Shown piece by piece: positions 1 through 6,796 of a stretch of 12,425 bases of DNA. The stretch is from JBGSLA01 sp041740935 (GTDB taxonomy: Bacteria; Desulfobacterota; Desulfobaccia; Desulfobaccales; 0-14-0-80-60-11), in the NCBI GenBank assembly GCA_041740935.1, contig JBGSLA010000203.1, forward strand, positions 1-12,425. Reading direction: 5' to 3'. The notes under the pieces were generated by a model that saw only the letters and a list, made by a program, of their open reading frames with translations, did not search any database and was not told where the DNA came from. How positions within the stretch are numbered: the stretch's first letter is position 1; each line of letters starts with the position of its first letter. A program made the position numbers and the translations under genes.

Positions 1-709
1 CCGCCAGGGTGTTCCGCAGGGTCTTGCGCCGGGCGGCGAACGCGGCTTTCACCACCTGGGCGAAAAACCCTTCGTCCCGGGCCTGGGGGTCGGGGCGCCG
101 AGGGGTGAGGCGCATCACCACCGAGGTCACCCGGGGCGGCGGGTAAAAATTCCCGGGACCCAGAGAAAACAGCCGGGTCAGGGTGAAATGGTACTGCAAC
201 AGCACGCTCAGGATGCCGTAATCCTTGCCGCCGGGGGCCGCGGCGAGGCGGGTTCCCACCTCCTGCTGCATCATCAGGACCGCCCGGGACAGCGCGGCCT
301 TGTGTTCGGCCAGTTTGAACAACAGGGGGCTGGTGATCTGATATGGCAGGTTCCCCGCCACCGCGAGGGGGGTTTGCGCTTCTCGGGCCAACTGCAGAAA
401 ATCGAAACGCAGGACATCCTGACACAGGACCGCCACCCGGGCATCCCCCAGGAAAAGTTCCTCCCGTAAATACGCGGCCAGAAGGGGATCCACCTCCAGG
501 GCCACCACCCGCCCGGCCGCCTCGGCCAGGATGACCGTCAGGGCCCCCAGGCCCGGCCCCACCTCTACCACCAGGTCCTCGGGGGTAAGCTCGAGCGCCG
601 CCACGATCCGCCGGGACTGATGCGGATGGATGAGGAAATGCTGGCCCCGGGCCTTCTCAGGCCTCAGGCCGAGACGCCGCAGGACGGTCCGGGGGGATGA
701 GATGGACAC
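1..709 (-). CDS. rsmA: 16S rRNA adenine dimethyltransferase RsmA/KsgA, 3' end outside the window
   Basis: RsmA uses SAM to dimethylate two adjacent adenines in the helix 45 loop of 16S rRNA late in 30S assembly. I translated the minus strand from 709: about 236 residues are visible with no frameshift. Seen in order: KARGQHFL near residue 20 (the family's RKRFGQNFL-like entry), EVGPGLGALT (SAM motif I), NLPYQITSPLLFKL (the NLPY target-base motif) and, at the window edge, AARRKTLRNTL, typical of the RsmA C-terminal domain. Perhaps 30-50 residues are missing. The start is taken as GTG 709, which gives an N-terminus of family length. I see no clear Shine-Dalgarno, and another GTG lies a few codons upstream. 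It overlaps the DUF2062 gene by about 53 bases, so translation is probably coupled. Identification is firm; the start is uncertain. Confidence 0.95.
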   Translation of the reverse strand, partial: MSISSPRTVLRRLGLRPEKARGQHFLIHPHQSRRIVAALELTPEDLVVEVGPGLGALTVILAEAAGRVVALEVDPLLAAYLREELFLGDARVAVLCQDVLRFDFLQLAREAQTPLAVAGNLPYQITSPLLFKLAEHKAALSRAVLMMQQEVGTRLAAAPGGKDYGILSVLLQYHFTLTRLFSLGPGNFYPPPRVTSVVMRLTPRRPDPQARDEGFFAQVVKAAFAARRKTLRNTLA

Positions 710-1163
710 TTTGGAGCAAACGGGCACGGTGCCGGCGGTAGCGCTTCACCGCCCACAGGGTAAAAAAATAGGCGGCCACGGCCGGGGGCAGGGCGATGAT
801 GAGCCCCCCCACCTGCAGGGCCAGGCCCCCCCGCCAGAGGAGGTCCAGAAACGCCGCCAGATCGGCGTGGGCCGGGATGGTGAGGGGTTCGCCCCGAAAC
901 AGCAGGTAGCGGCCCACCTCATAGGCCAGGAGGTATTGGGGCACCCAGGTCACCGGGTTGCTGATCCAGATGCCCATGTACGCGGTGACCATGGACACCC
1001 GCAACAGCGGGGCCAGGGAGAGGGCCAGGATGGTGTGAAAGGGAATGGACGGGGTGACCCCGATGAAAACTCCCAGGGCCGCACCCCACGCCAGTCTGCG
1101 GGGGTCGCCCTGGAGCCGCCGGAATTTCAGCCAGTGGAATTTGAGGAGGCGTTTAGGGGTCAT
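657..1163 (-). CDS. DUF2062 integral membrane protein
   Basis: The 168-residue protein has the DUF2062 hallmarks: a short basic N-terminus, then GVFIGVTPSIPFH (residues 31-43) and SNPVTWVPQYLLAYEVG (68-84), with hydrophobic segments at about 25-50, 53-80 and 112-137 and a basic cytosolic-looking tail. The biochemical function of the family is not established. It is often found near lipid or glycan genes, sometimes fused to glycosyltransferases. Its ATG (1161-1163) overlaps the TGA of the acyl-CoA ligase gene (1160-1162) in an ATGA junction, and its 3' end overlaps the rsmA start, so it sits inside the slyD-fadD-rsmA operon. An inner-membrane location is inferred from hydrophobicity only. Confidence 0.85.
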   Translation of the reverse strand: MTPKRLLKFHWLKFRRLQGDPRRLAWGAALGVFIGVTPSIPFHTILALSLAPLLRVSMVTAYMGIWISNPVTWVPQYLLAYEVGRYLLFRGEPLTIPAHADLAAFLDLLWRGGLALQVGGLIIALPPAVAAYFFTLWAVKRYRRHRARLLQSVHLIPPDRPAASRPEA

Positions 1164-2836
1164 GGGTTTTCAGGGCGGGCGGCCAGGTCGGCCTCCCTGA
1201 GGAGGCGGCGCAGGACCTTGCCCACCAGGCTTTTCGGCAACTCGGCGCGAAACTCCACAATTTTGGGCACCTTATAGGCAGCCAGGCGCGGGGTGCAATA
1301 CTCGATAATTTCCCCGGCGGTGAGCTCGGATCCGGGCCGGGGCACGATGACCGCCTTTACCACCTCCCCCCGGTAGGGGTCCGGCACGCCGTAGGCCACG
1401 GCCTCCTGCACACGGGGATGCTGATACAGGACTTCCTCCACCTCCCGGGGATAAATCTTGAAGCCCGCGTCGATGATGAGGTCCTTTTTGCGGTCAATTA
1501 TATAAAAATACCCGTTTTCATCCATTTTCGCCAGGTCCCCGGTGAAAAGCCAGCCGTCCCGGAGCACCAGGGCGGATTCCTCGGGGCGCCGCCAATAGCC
1601 GCTCATGACCTGGGGCCCCTCAATCACCAGTTCCCCCACCTCCCCCGGGGGCAGGTCCTTAAAGCCTGTTTCGGCATCCACGATCCTGGCCCGGGTGCCG
1701 GGAAAGGGCAGTCCCATGGACCCCGGGGGGCGCTCCCCCTGATAGGGGTTGAGATGGGTGACCGGCCCGGCCTCGGTGAGGCCATAGCCTTCCATGATGC
1801 GGCAGCCGGTTATCTGTTCGAAGCGGTCCCGAACCTCCAGGGGCAGGGGCGCGGAACCGCTGATGCAGGCCCACATCTGGGAAAAATCGAGGCCAGGGAG
1901 GCCGGGGTGATTGATCAGGGCGACAAACAGGGTGGGCACCCCCGGCAGCACCGTGGGGCGGTGTTTCCGCAGCAGCGTGACAAAGGTCTTGAGGTCGAAT
2001 TTGGGGAGGATCAGGACCTTGCCGGCCTGGGACACCGGCCAGTTCAGGCAGACCGTGAGACCGAAGGAATGGAAAAAGGGGATGAGGCCCACCACCCGCT
2101 CGGCCCCGTATTTTATGCGGGGGAGCCAGGCGTTGATCTGGGCCACGTTGGCCAGCAGATTGCGGTGGCTCAGCACCGCGGCCTTGGGGATGCCGGTGGT
2201 GCCGCCGGTATATTGCAGCACCGCGGGGCTCTCCGGGTTGATTTCCGGCAGTTCGGCCAGGGGCGCGGCCTTGAGGAGGTCTTGAAAGCGCAGCCGGCCG
2301 GGGGCCGGGGCAAAGCCGGCGGCCAGCCCCTGGCGCCGGGCCTTGAAGGGATAAAGCCAGGACAAGGGCCAGGGGAGGGCCTCGGCGAGACTGGTGACCA
2401 GGATTGCGTCGAGGACCACCGCCTCGGCCGCGGCCTCTACTTTGGGCAGCAGGTGATCCAGGACTACCAGCTTGCGGCAACCGGCATCGTTGATCTGGTA
2501 GGCGATTTCCTTGGGGCTCAACAGGGGGTTGAGAAGAACCGCCGCGCCGCCGATGGCCAGGATGGCGTAATAGGAGGCCACCAATTGGGGGCAGTTGGGC
2601 AGGAGCACGGCCAGGCGCTCCCCCGGCTCCAAGCCCAGATCCTGAAAGGCACGGGCCAGGCGCCGCACCTGGTCCCAAAGCCGGCCGTAGGTGGTCTTTT
2701 TCCCGAAGAAAACCAGGGCGGCCCGGTCGGGACTGCGGCCGGCCGCGCCGCTCAGCAGCTCGGGGATCGCGGCCCGGGGGACCTCCACTTCCAGGGGGAC
2801 GCCCGGATCATACTGCCTGGCCCAGGGGAGATTCAT
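1160..2836 (-). CDS. fadD: Long-chain fatty acid-CoA ligase, FadD family
   Basis: ANL-superfamily adenylating enzyme that would activate a fatty acid with ATP to acyl-AMP and then form acyl-CoA. At 558 residues it is full length. Seen: the P-loop YTGGTTGIPKAAVLSH (209-224), YGLTEAGPV (351-359, motif A5), the GDL Asp434 and the hinge DRKKDLII (448-455), and PKSLVGKVLRR (534-544) whose Lys540 matches the catalytic A10 lysine. A hydrophobic/basic segment near 155-170 is common in membrane-associated FadD proteins. The N-terminal YDPGVP (9-14) is also typical of this subgroup. It lies 19 bases after slyD and overlaps the DUF2062 gene by 4 bases. The ATG has no strong Shine-Dalgarno. Chain-length preference cannot be read from sequence; another acyl or aryl acid substrate remains possible. 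Confidence 0.9.
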   Translation of the reverse strand: MNLPWARQYDPGVPLEVEVPRAAIPELLSGAAGRSPDRAALVFFGKKTTYGRLWDQVRRLARAFQDLGLEPGERLAVLLPNCPQLVASYYAILAIGGAAVLLNPLLSPKEIAYQINDAGCRKLVVLDHLLPKVEAAAEAVVLDAILVTSLAEALPWPLSWLYPFKARRQGLAAGFAPAPGRLRFQDLLKAAPLAELPEINPESPAVLQYTGGTTGIPKAAVLSHRNLLANVAQINAWLPRIKYGAERVVGLIPFFHSFGLTVCLNWPVSQAGKVLILPKFDLKTFVTLLRKHRPTVLPGVPTLFVALINHPGLPGLDFSQMWACISGSAPLPLEVRDRFEQITGCRIMEGYGLTEAGPVTHLNPYQGERPPGSMGLPFPGTRARIVDAETGFKDLPPGEVGELVIEGPQVMSGYWRRPEESALVLRDGWLFTGDLAKMDENGYFYIIDRKKDLIIDAGFKIYPREVEEVLYQHPRVQEAVAYGVPDPYRGEVVKAVIVPRPGSELTAGEIIEYCTPRLAAYKVPKIVEFRAELPKSLVGKVLRRLLREADLAARPENP

Positions 2837-2855
2837 GGCTAAGCGCGCCGGGGCC

Positions 2856-3350
2856 TCAGTGCTCGTGGGGATGGGAGCCCCCGCACTGAGTGCAGGTGCA
2901 CCCCTTGGTGTCCTCCGGGGTGGCCTCCCGCACCTCTTTCAGGGTGACCTGAAACTCCACTTCCTGGCCCGCCAGGGGATGGTTGAAATCCACCACCACC
3001 GTATCCGGCGAGAGGCTTTTCACCACAAAATACACCGGATGCCCCTCTTCGTCGTTGGTCTCAAAGAGATCCCCCGGTTCAGGGTTCACGCTGGGATCAA
3101 AGTCCTTCCGGGGCAACTCGACCACGAGATTGTCGTCAAAGGCGCCGAAGGCCTGCTCCGGGGAGAGGCGCACGGTGCGCTGCTCCTGCAGGGACATGCC
3201 CACCATGGCCTCTTCCAGGGCCACGGGCATCAGTCCCCAGCCGAGGCAGAAGGACAGCTCCTCGGGTTCTCCGGTGTCGGGGTACAGGTCATCCTCGGCG
3301 GAGCGAATCAGGTAGTCGATGGTCACATACGAGGTGGGGGTCACTTTCAT
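2856..3350 (-). CDS. slyD: FKBP-type peptidyl-prolyl isomerase, SlyD-like, with metal-binding tail
   Basis: SlyD-type proteins combine prolyl cis-trans isomerase and holdase chaperone activity in the cytosol, and some deliver nickel through a Cys/His tail. The 164-residue protein has the split FKBP half-domain (1-70 and about 120-142), the inserted chaperone flap in between (about 71-120), and NHPLAGQ (123-129), which matches the SlyD NHxLAGQ motif. The C-terminus, CTCTQCGGSHPHEH (151-164), holds three Cys and three His. No signal peptide is visible, consistent with a cytosolic protein. The ATG at 3350 is preceded by GGAG (3361-3358) at a 7-base spacing. It is the first gene of the operon that runs through fadD and DUF2062 to rsmA. 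Confidence 0.92.
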   Translation of the reverse strand: MKVTPTSYVTIDYLIRSAEDDLYPDTGEPEELSFCLGWGLMPVALEEAMVGMSLQEQRTVRLSPEQAFGAFDDNLVVELPRKDFDPSVNPEPGDLFETNDEEGHPVYFVVKSLSPDTVVVDFNHPLAGQEVEFQVTLKEVREATPEDTKGCTCTQCGGSHPHEH

Positions 3351-3379
3351 CCTTGGTCTCCAATAATTTTATGGCCGCT

Positions 3380-3408
3380 ATTATAAAAGAATTTTGCCCT
3401 GTTGGCCA
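3380..3408 (-). promoter_or_regulatory. Probable sigma-70 promoter of the slyD-fadD-DUF2062-rsmA operon
   Basis: On the minus strand a perfect TATAAT (3385-3380) lies 17 bases after TGGCCA (3408-3403), which matches the -35 consensus at 4 of 6. The slyD Shine-Dalgarno follows about 20 bases downstream. No other promoter-like sequence of this quality was seen within the operon. Confidence 0.6.
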
Positions 3409-3420
3409 GGGTCGGGAAAT

Positions 3421-3683
3421 CTGGGGGGGCAAGAATCCCCCGGGAAGCATTCAGCAATCAGCAGTCAGCAGTTAGAAATCGACAGACAGAAGCTGCCATG
3501 TCTAACAATCACTAATGAGCCGCTGGTTCTCTCCAGAATAGGAAAAATTCGGTGGGGCGGGCCTTAAGCGCCCGCCAGACCGATGGGCGGCCAGGGACGG
3601 CCGCCCTACCAGAATATGGCCGCCTGAGAAATTTGTTCGAGCAATTCCTCATGTGCCTACGGCTCACCCGAAAACCTGAAAAG
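3421..3683. repeat. Gene-free stretch with GC hairpins and a 7-base tandem repeat
   Basis: No credible gene lies here. Contents: a 7-base tandem, TCAGCAA TCAGCAG TCAGCAG TTAGAAA (3451-3478); a hairpin GGCGGGC (3556-3562) with GCCCGCC (3570-3576); and a perfect 8-base hairpin GGGCGGCC (3585-3592) with GGCCGCCC (3599-3606), followed by TACC. A GGGGG/CCCCC pair flanks 3430. A related set, in the same order but on the opposite strand, lies at 11120-11275. The arrangement looks like a dispersed intergenic repeat of the REP type rather than a terminator, because no T-run follows the stems. Confidence 0.55.
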
Positions 3684-3818
3684 AATTGAGGCTCTTGCAA
3701 AAGTTTTTTTGTCATCCTGAACGAAGTGAAGGATCTCAAGCTCTTGAAAATACGAGATTCTTCGCTCCGCTCAGAATGACAACTTCTAACCTTATTGAAT
3801 TTTGCAAGAAGCTCAATT
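3684..3818. repeat. 135-base nested inverted-repeat element, MITE-like
   Basis: Outer inverted repeats: 3684-3702 (AATTGAGGCTCTTGCAAAA) pairs with 3800-3818 at 17 of 19 positions. Inner arms: 3711-3737, starting GTCATCCTGAACGAAG, pairs with 3754-3780, ending CGCTCAGAATGAC, at 22 of 27 positions, leaving a 16-base loop. The inner arms belong to a GTCATTCTGAGCGAAG-type sequence that I recall as a common dispersed intergenic repeat in bacteria. No transposase lies inside and no obvious target-site duplication is seen. Spurious reading frames with RSFTSFRMT-like peptides arise from it. It lies just downstream of the DUF362 stop. Confidence 0.7.
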
Positions 3819-3850
3819 GCATTAGCTTTTCCTTGCCCCTGGTTCCTTTT

Positions 3851-4798
3851 TCAAAAAAACTTGGCCTTCAGGTGCCTGAAGGAGCTGCGGGCCAGGCGGA
3901 TGGGGTGGAAACCCACGGGGTCCAGTTCCCGAGGAATTTCAAAGCATTGGGCGTCAAAGGCCTGGGGAGGCTCCAGGGGATAGCGCAGGTCGCTGACTTC
4001 GGCCCCGGGAAGCCCCCGCCGCCGCGCTTCCTGCCAGGTGGCCACCTCTCCGGCAGTCAGGCCCAGGAGGCTGAAGACCGCAGCGTCCAGGGCCACCGGC
4101 GACCGGGAGGCCCCCAGCAGACCAAGTTGGAAGGGTTGGCCGTGAACCGGCCCCCCCACGTGCATGGCCGTGACCGCGTCCAGGAGGGAAAAGGAGGGAG
4201 GCAGATGGTCCTGCAGGTCAAGGAGCATGCGTTCGAAGCGGGTGCCCCAACTGCCGTAGACCACATGCAGCAGGGCCTTGCGGATGCCGGTGACGCAGCC
4301 GAAAAAATTTTTCACCGCGCCGGTCAGGCGGAGCATTCGATGGACCTTGAGCTTGGGCAGGTTGAGGATGAGGTCGTTATCCATGGCCCGCCGGGAAATT
4401 CCGGCCCTGCCCCCCTTAAACGACAGGCGCACCCTGATGGGCTTGTCCAATTCCACCAGGGGGACCGGGAGATCCGCCAGGGCCTCGGTGAGGCCGATTT
4501 TCCGGGCGATGTCCGCGCCCTTGCCGAAGGAGGGCGAATCGCCCACCCGCACTTCAGCCCCGAAATCCAGAAGATAGCGGCACACGGCCCGAACCACCAG
4601 GGGATGGGTGCAGGGCAAGAAATCCGGCGGGGTGGCCGCCAACAGATTCGGTTTCACCAGGATCCTGGCGCCCCGGGCCGGCCGGCAACCGACCGCTTCG
4701 AGGAGCGCACCCACGGCCTGTTCCAGGGTTTCCCCCTGATAATCCCGACACTGGGCCAGGGCTACCGGAATTCCCGACTCGGTGGCTGCTGTTTGCAT
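3851..4798 (-). CDS. DUF362 domain protein
   Basis: The 315-residue protein matches the DUF362 family in order: LVKPNLL (47-53), THP (64-66), the GDSPSFGKG loop (86-94), NLPKLKVHRM (146-155) and TGAVKNFFG (159-167). Many DUF362 proteins carry a C-terminal 2x[4Fe-4S] ferredoxin domain; none is present here, as no CxxCxxC cluster is seen, so this is the single-domain form. The reaction is not established for the family. The ATG at 4798 has no evident Shine-Dalgarno, and the start could be a few codons further in. A terminator-like hairpin with an A8/T8 tract lies only about 30 bases upstream, so it may be transcribed separately from the dehydrogenase gene or be controlled by read-through. Confidence 0.85.
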   Translation of the reverse strand: MQTAATESGIPVALAQCRDYQGETLEQAVGALLEAVGCRPARGARILVKPNLLAATPPDFLPCTHPLVVRAVCRYLLDFGAEVRVGDSPSFGKGADIARKIGLTEALADLPVPLVELDKPIRVRLSFKGGRAGISRRAMDNDLILNLPKLKVHRMLRLTGAVKNFFGCVTGIRKALLHVVYGSWGTRFERMLLDLQDHLPPSFSLLDAVTAMHVGGPVHGQPFQLGLLGASRSPVALDAAVFSLLGLTAGEVATWQEARRRGLPGAEVSDLRYPLEPPQAFDAQCFEIPRELDPVGFHPIRLARSSFRHLKAKFF

Positions 4799-4970
4799 AA
4801 GACGTTTTGCGGTTTTCAGTTTTCTGTAAAAAAAACCAGGGGCGGGATCGAGCCCCCGACAGGGTTAGGTTATACCAGGTTTTTCTGGAGATGGAACAAA
4901 CGAATTAACTAATTATTTGAATTTTCACGTTAATTTAACCAAAAATCGGAACCGGCAACCGGCAAGGGTA
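4799..4970. other. AT-rich spacer between the SDR and DUF362 genes
   Basis: No gene is seen. Besides the terminator-like hairpin it contains a CCAG/CTGG short stem (4875-4888), a GCCGGTT direct duplication on the minus strand directly after the dehydrogenase stop, and a stretch at about 4895-4950 that is much richer in A+T than the flanking genes. Confidence 0.4.
4828..4856 (-). terminator. Probable intrinsic terminator between the SDR and DUF362 genes
   Basis: Read on the minus strand: GGGGC (4856-4852), loop TCGATCCC, GCCCC (4843-4839), then TGG and eight T (4835-4828). The stem is only 5 base pairs, but all G-C, and a good T-tract follows. It would end transcription after the dehydrogenase gene. 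A TGGTATAAC extended -10-like sequence (4877-4869) just upstream makes an attenuator for DUF362 an alternative. Confidence 0.5.
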
Positions 4971-5744
4971 TTATTTAAGGGTGACGAAGCGGTCAATCCA
5001 GGAGGGCGGCAACAGGGACAGGAAGTAAACCACCCCGGGGATGGGCCTGGGGAAGCGGATCCTGGCTTTGTTTTTGGCGATGCCGCGCTTGATGTGGGCC
5101 GCGGCCCGGGGCGCGGTGGCGCGGAAGGGCATGAAATAGGGATTGGCGTCGGTCATGGGGGTCCTGACAAAGCCCGGGATGATCACCGACACCCCCACGC
5201 CCTCCCGGCTGACCCTGGCCCGGAGCCCCTCGCCATAGACCCGGATGGCCGCCTTGGTGGCGCAATAAGAGGGGGCCACGGGAAAGCCGCGAAACCCGGC
5301 ATAGGAACTGGTGAACGCCAGCTGCCCTTTGCGCCTCTCCCGGAACCGGGGCAGGATGGGTTCGATGGTGTTGATCAGGCCCTCGAGGTTGATGGCCAGG
5401 ACGGCCCGCACCTCGTCCCAGGTTTCTTCCCGCCGGACGCTGCCCTTGGAGATGCCGGCCAGGGAAATGACCAGATCGAGGGGCTTTTGGTCGTCGGCCC
5501 CCAGGATCCAGCGGGCCATGTCCTGCCGGTGGGTCACATCCACCAGCGCGCCCTGGGCCTGGGCGCCCCGGTCGCGGCAGGCGCCGACGACTTCTTCCAG
5601 TTGCGGGGCGTCGATATCCCCGAGGAACAGGGTGACCCCGGGTTCAGCATAGGCCAGGCACACCTCCCGGCCAATCCCGCCGGCCGCGCCGGTGATGAGA
5701 ACGGCCTGAAAAGGCGAGGCCGCGGGCTGGGGACACGGGACCAC
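4971..5744 (-). CDS. Short-chain dehydrogenase/reductase (classical SDR), GTG start
   Basis: NAD(P)-dependent oxidoreductase of the classical SDR family, 257 residues. Seen: TGAAGGIG (18-25, dinucleotide loop), Asp43 in LGDID at the end of the second strand (an acidic residue here usually favours NAD over NADP), SLAG (94-97) in place of the usual NNAG, Asn119, Ser146/147, and the catalytic YCATK with Tyr160 and Lys164, then PGFVRTPM. The C-terminus is hydrophobic with PPSWIDRF, suggesting contact with membrane or a lipid-like substrate, which is inference. The GTG at 5744 is well supported by AGGAG (5754-5750) at a 5-base spacing. It lies 47 bases after the methyltransferase gene on the same strand, so the two are probably co-transcribed. 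The substrate is unknown. Confidence 0.88.
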   Translation of the reverse strand: MVPCPQPAASPFQAVLITGAAGGIGREVCLAYAEPGVTLFLGDIDAPQLEEVVGACRDRGAQAQGALVDVTHRQDMARWILGADDQKPLDLVISLAGISKGSVRREETWDEVRAVLAINLEGLINTIEPILPRFRERRKGQLAFTSSYAGFRGFPVAPSYCATKAAIRVYGEGLRARVSREGVGVSVIIPGFVRTPMTDANPYFMPFRATAPRAAAHIKRGIAKNKARIRFPRPIPGVVYFLSLLPPSWIDRFVTLK

Positions 5745-5749
5745 CTAAT

Positions 5750-5754
5750 CTCCT
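5750..5754 (-). promoter_or_regulatory. Shine-Dalgarno AGGAG that fixes the SDR GTG start
   Basis: AGGAG lies 5 bases before GTG 5744 on the minus strand. No in-frame ATG with a comparable site is present nearby, and the next conserved block (TGAAGGIG) begins only 17 residues in. Confidence 0.65.
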
Positions 5755-5791
5755 GAAACGCCTGTGGATTTGCCCTTGAACACGGTCGCGC

Positions 5792-6424
5792 TCAAGGCTT
5801 GGAGGCGAGGATGATGCGGCCGGTATTCATCAGATTGCAGCGCAGCGCCTGCTTCACGGGGATGCCGGACTCCTCCATGACCTGGATGACGTCCAGGTCG
5901 GTGGTGAAGCCGATGCGCACAAACACCGGGGCCAGGATATCTTCTATCCGGCCAAGATGGCTGCCGTTTTGGCAGCGGCTGTGATTGATCGCGATGATCT
6001 GCCCTCCGGGCTTCACCACCCGCAGCATCTCCCGGCAGACCCGGTGGGGGTCGCAGACCGTGGTGATGACGTAGGCCGCCATGACCACGTCAAAGGAATT
6101 GTCGGGAAAATCCAGATTGCAGGCATCCATGACATGGAATTCATACCGATTGCCGCTGTTGAGGCGGGTGGCCTTCAGGCGGGCCCGTTTAATCATGGGG
6201 GCCGAAATATCTATGCCCACCACCTCAGAGGACGGCGGATAAAACTCCAGGGTGGAACCGGGCCCCACCCCGATTTCCAGGATTTTCTGATCAGGCCGGC
6301 GGCTCAGGTAATTGAAGGCCTGGCGGCGTCCCGGACCCAGGAGCAGGCCGAAAACGTAGTCATAGAAGGGTGAATAAAATGAATACAGACGTTCCATATA
6401 TGTAGGGGAAATGTTGCATTTCAT
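5792..6424 (-). CDS. Class I SAM-dependent methyltransferase, possibly phospholipid N-methyltransferase (PmtA-like)
   Basis: The 210-residue protein has a Rossmann methyltransferase core: ILEIGVGPGSTLEFYP (48-63, motif I), GIDISAPMIKRAR (70-82, acidic residue binding the SAM ribose), MDACNLDFPDNSFDVVMA (99-116) and LRVVKPGGQIIAINH (134-148). The N-terminal SFYSPFYDYVFGLLLGPGRRQA (15-36) resembles the bacterial PmtA group that methylates phosphatidylethanolamine, and INH near 146 fits the same group. A demethylmenaquinone- or generic lipid-type methyltransferase is the main alternative. The ATG at 6424 is preceded by GAGGT (6437-6433) at an 8-base spacing. It is followed after 47 bases by the dehydrogenase gene. 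Confidence 0.8.
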   Translation of the reverse strand: MKCNISPTYMERLYSFYSPFYDYVFGLLLGPGRRQAFNYLSRRPDQKILEIGVGPGSTLEFYPPSSEVVGIDISAPMIKRARLKATRLNSGNRYEFHVMDACNLDFPDNSFDVVMAAYVITTVCDPHRVCREMLRVVKPGGQIIAINHSRCQNGSHLGRIEDILAPVFVRIGFTTDLDVIQVMEESGIPVKQALRCNLMNTGRIILASKP

Positions 6425-6506
6425 ACAATTTTACCTCGCATCACGAACAGGATGAAGCCCCAGGGCAGGCATCTCAGCAAGAGAAATTGGTCCCCAAAAT
6501 TGCGAC

Positions 6507-6536
6507 ATTGTATCTTAAATGTTAAAGAAAAGTAAA
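6507..6536 (-). promoter_or_regulatory. Possible promoter for the methyltransferase-SDR pair
   Basis: On the minus strand, TTTACT (6536-6531, 4 of 6 to consensus), an 18-base spacer, and TACAAT (6512-6507, 5 of 6). The surrounding DNA is AT-rich and gene-free (6425-6545). It would leave a leader of about 75 bases before ATG 6424. Confidence 0.45.
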
Positions 6537-6545
6537 TGGATTTTT

Positions 6546-6788
6546 TCAGGCCGGAGGGGATAGTCTGCCGAAACGGGGCAAAATGGTCACTTTCCAGACA
6601 TCGTCCGCTTGATTATAATAAAGGTCATAGCCCCGGCCGTCATCGGCGATGACCGTAAAGCCCAGGAGTTCCGGTTCACGCCGGCGTGATAAAATTTTGA
6701 CCACAGTTTTCCAGGAGCCCCCGACCTGAAAGCGCAGGGGCCGGTCATGCAGCCGGTGCCCGGAAGAAGTTTCCACGATGTCGGTCAA
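6546..6788 (-). CDS. Small conserved-looking protein of unknown function, TTG start
   Basis: I do not recognise the family. From TTG 6788 it has 80 residues: an N-terminal polar part, then strand-like stretches LRFQVGGSWKTVVKIL (18-33), LLGFTVIADDG (41-51), YDLYYNQADDVWKVTIL (54-70). The pattern suggests a compact all-beta or alpha/beta fold with no membrane segment or signal peptide. The upstream in-frame GTG (6806) would give 86 residues, but AGGAG (6801-6797) lies inside that extension, 8 bases before TTG 6788, so the TTG start is preferred. It is divergent from the fabF-like gene and shares its upstream region, which holds a 12-base perfect palindrome. Codon use is like its neighbours. 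Confidence 0.6.
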   Translation of the reverse strand: MTDIVETSSGHRLHDRPLRFQVGGSWKTVVKILSRRREPELLGFTVIADDGRGYDLYYNQADDVWKVTILPRFGRLSPPA

Positions 6789-6796
6789 GCTATTGA

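Noticed and set aside
1418..2842. Long plus-strand reading frame of 474 codons opposite the acyl-CoA ligase
   Set aside because: It is the antisense shadow of a fully motif-supported FadD gene. Its translation is Gly/Gln/His-rich with no family motif, as expected opposite GC-rich codons.
3451..3478. Tandem 7-base repeats considered as a CRISPR or iteron origin
   Set aside because: Only about 3.5 imperfect units with no spacers, no cas genes, no replication initiator gene and no DnaA-box cluster seen nearby.
3512..3739. Minus-strand 75-codon frame starting MRSFTSFRMTKK
   Set aside because: This peptide is the typical spurious translation of the GTCATTCTGAGCGAAG-type repeat. The frame also runs through GC hairpins and has no ribosome-binding site.
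3700..3780. T7 run beside a large hairpin considered as a terminator for DUF362
   Set aside because: On the plus strand the T-run precedes the stem; on the minus strand the stem is followed by A, not T. Neither orientation fits an intrinsic terminator.
4836..4876. Possible tRNA fragment: GGGGGCTCGATCCCGCCCC on the minus strand looks like a T-arm with acceptor end
   Set aside because: No anticodon or D arm can be folded upstream in the AT-rich spacer, the loop lacks a proper TTCRA, and the hairpin is better explained as a terminator with its T8 tract.
3686..4912. Plus-strand reading frame of 408 codons opposite DUF362
   Set aside because: It begins inside the inverted-repeat element and runs antisense to a gene with clear DUF362 motifs. 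Composition is low-complexity.
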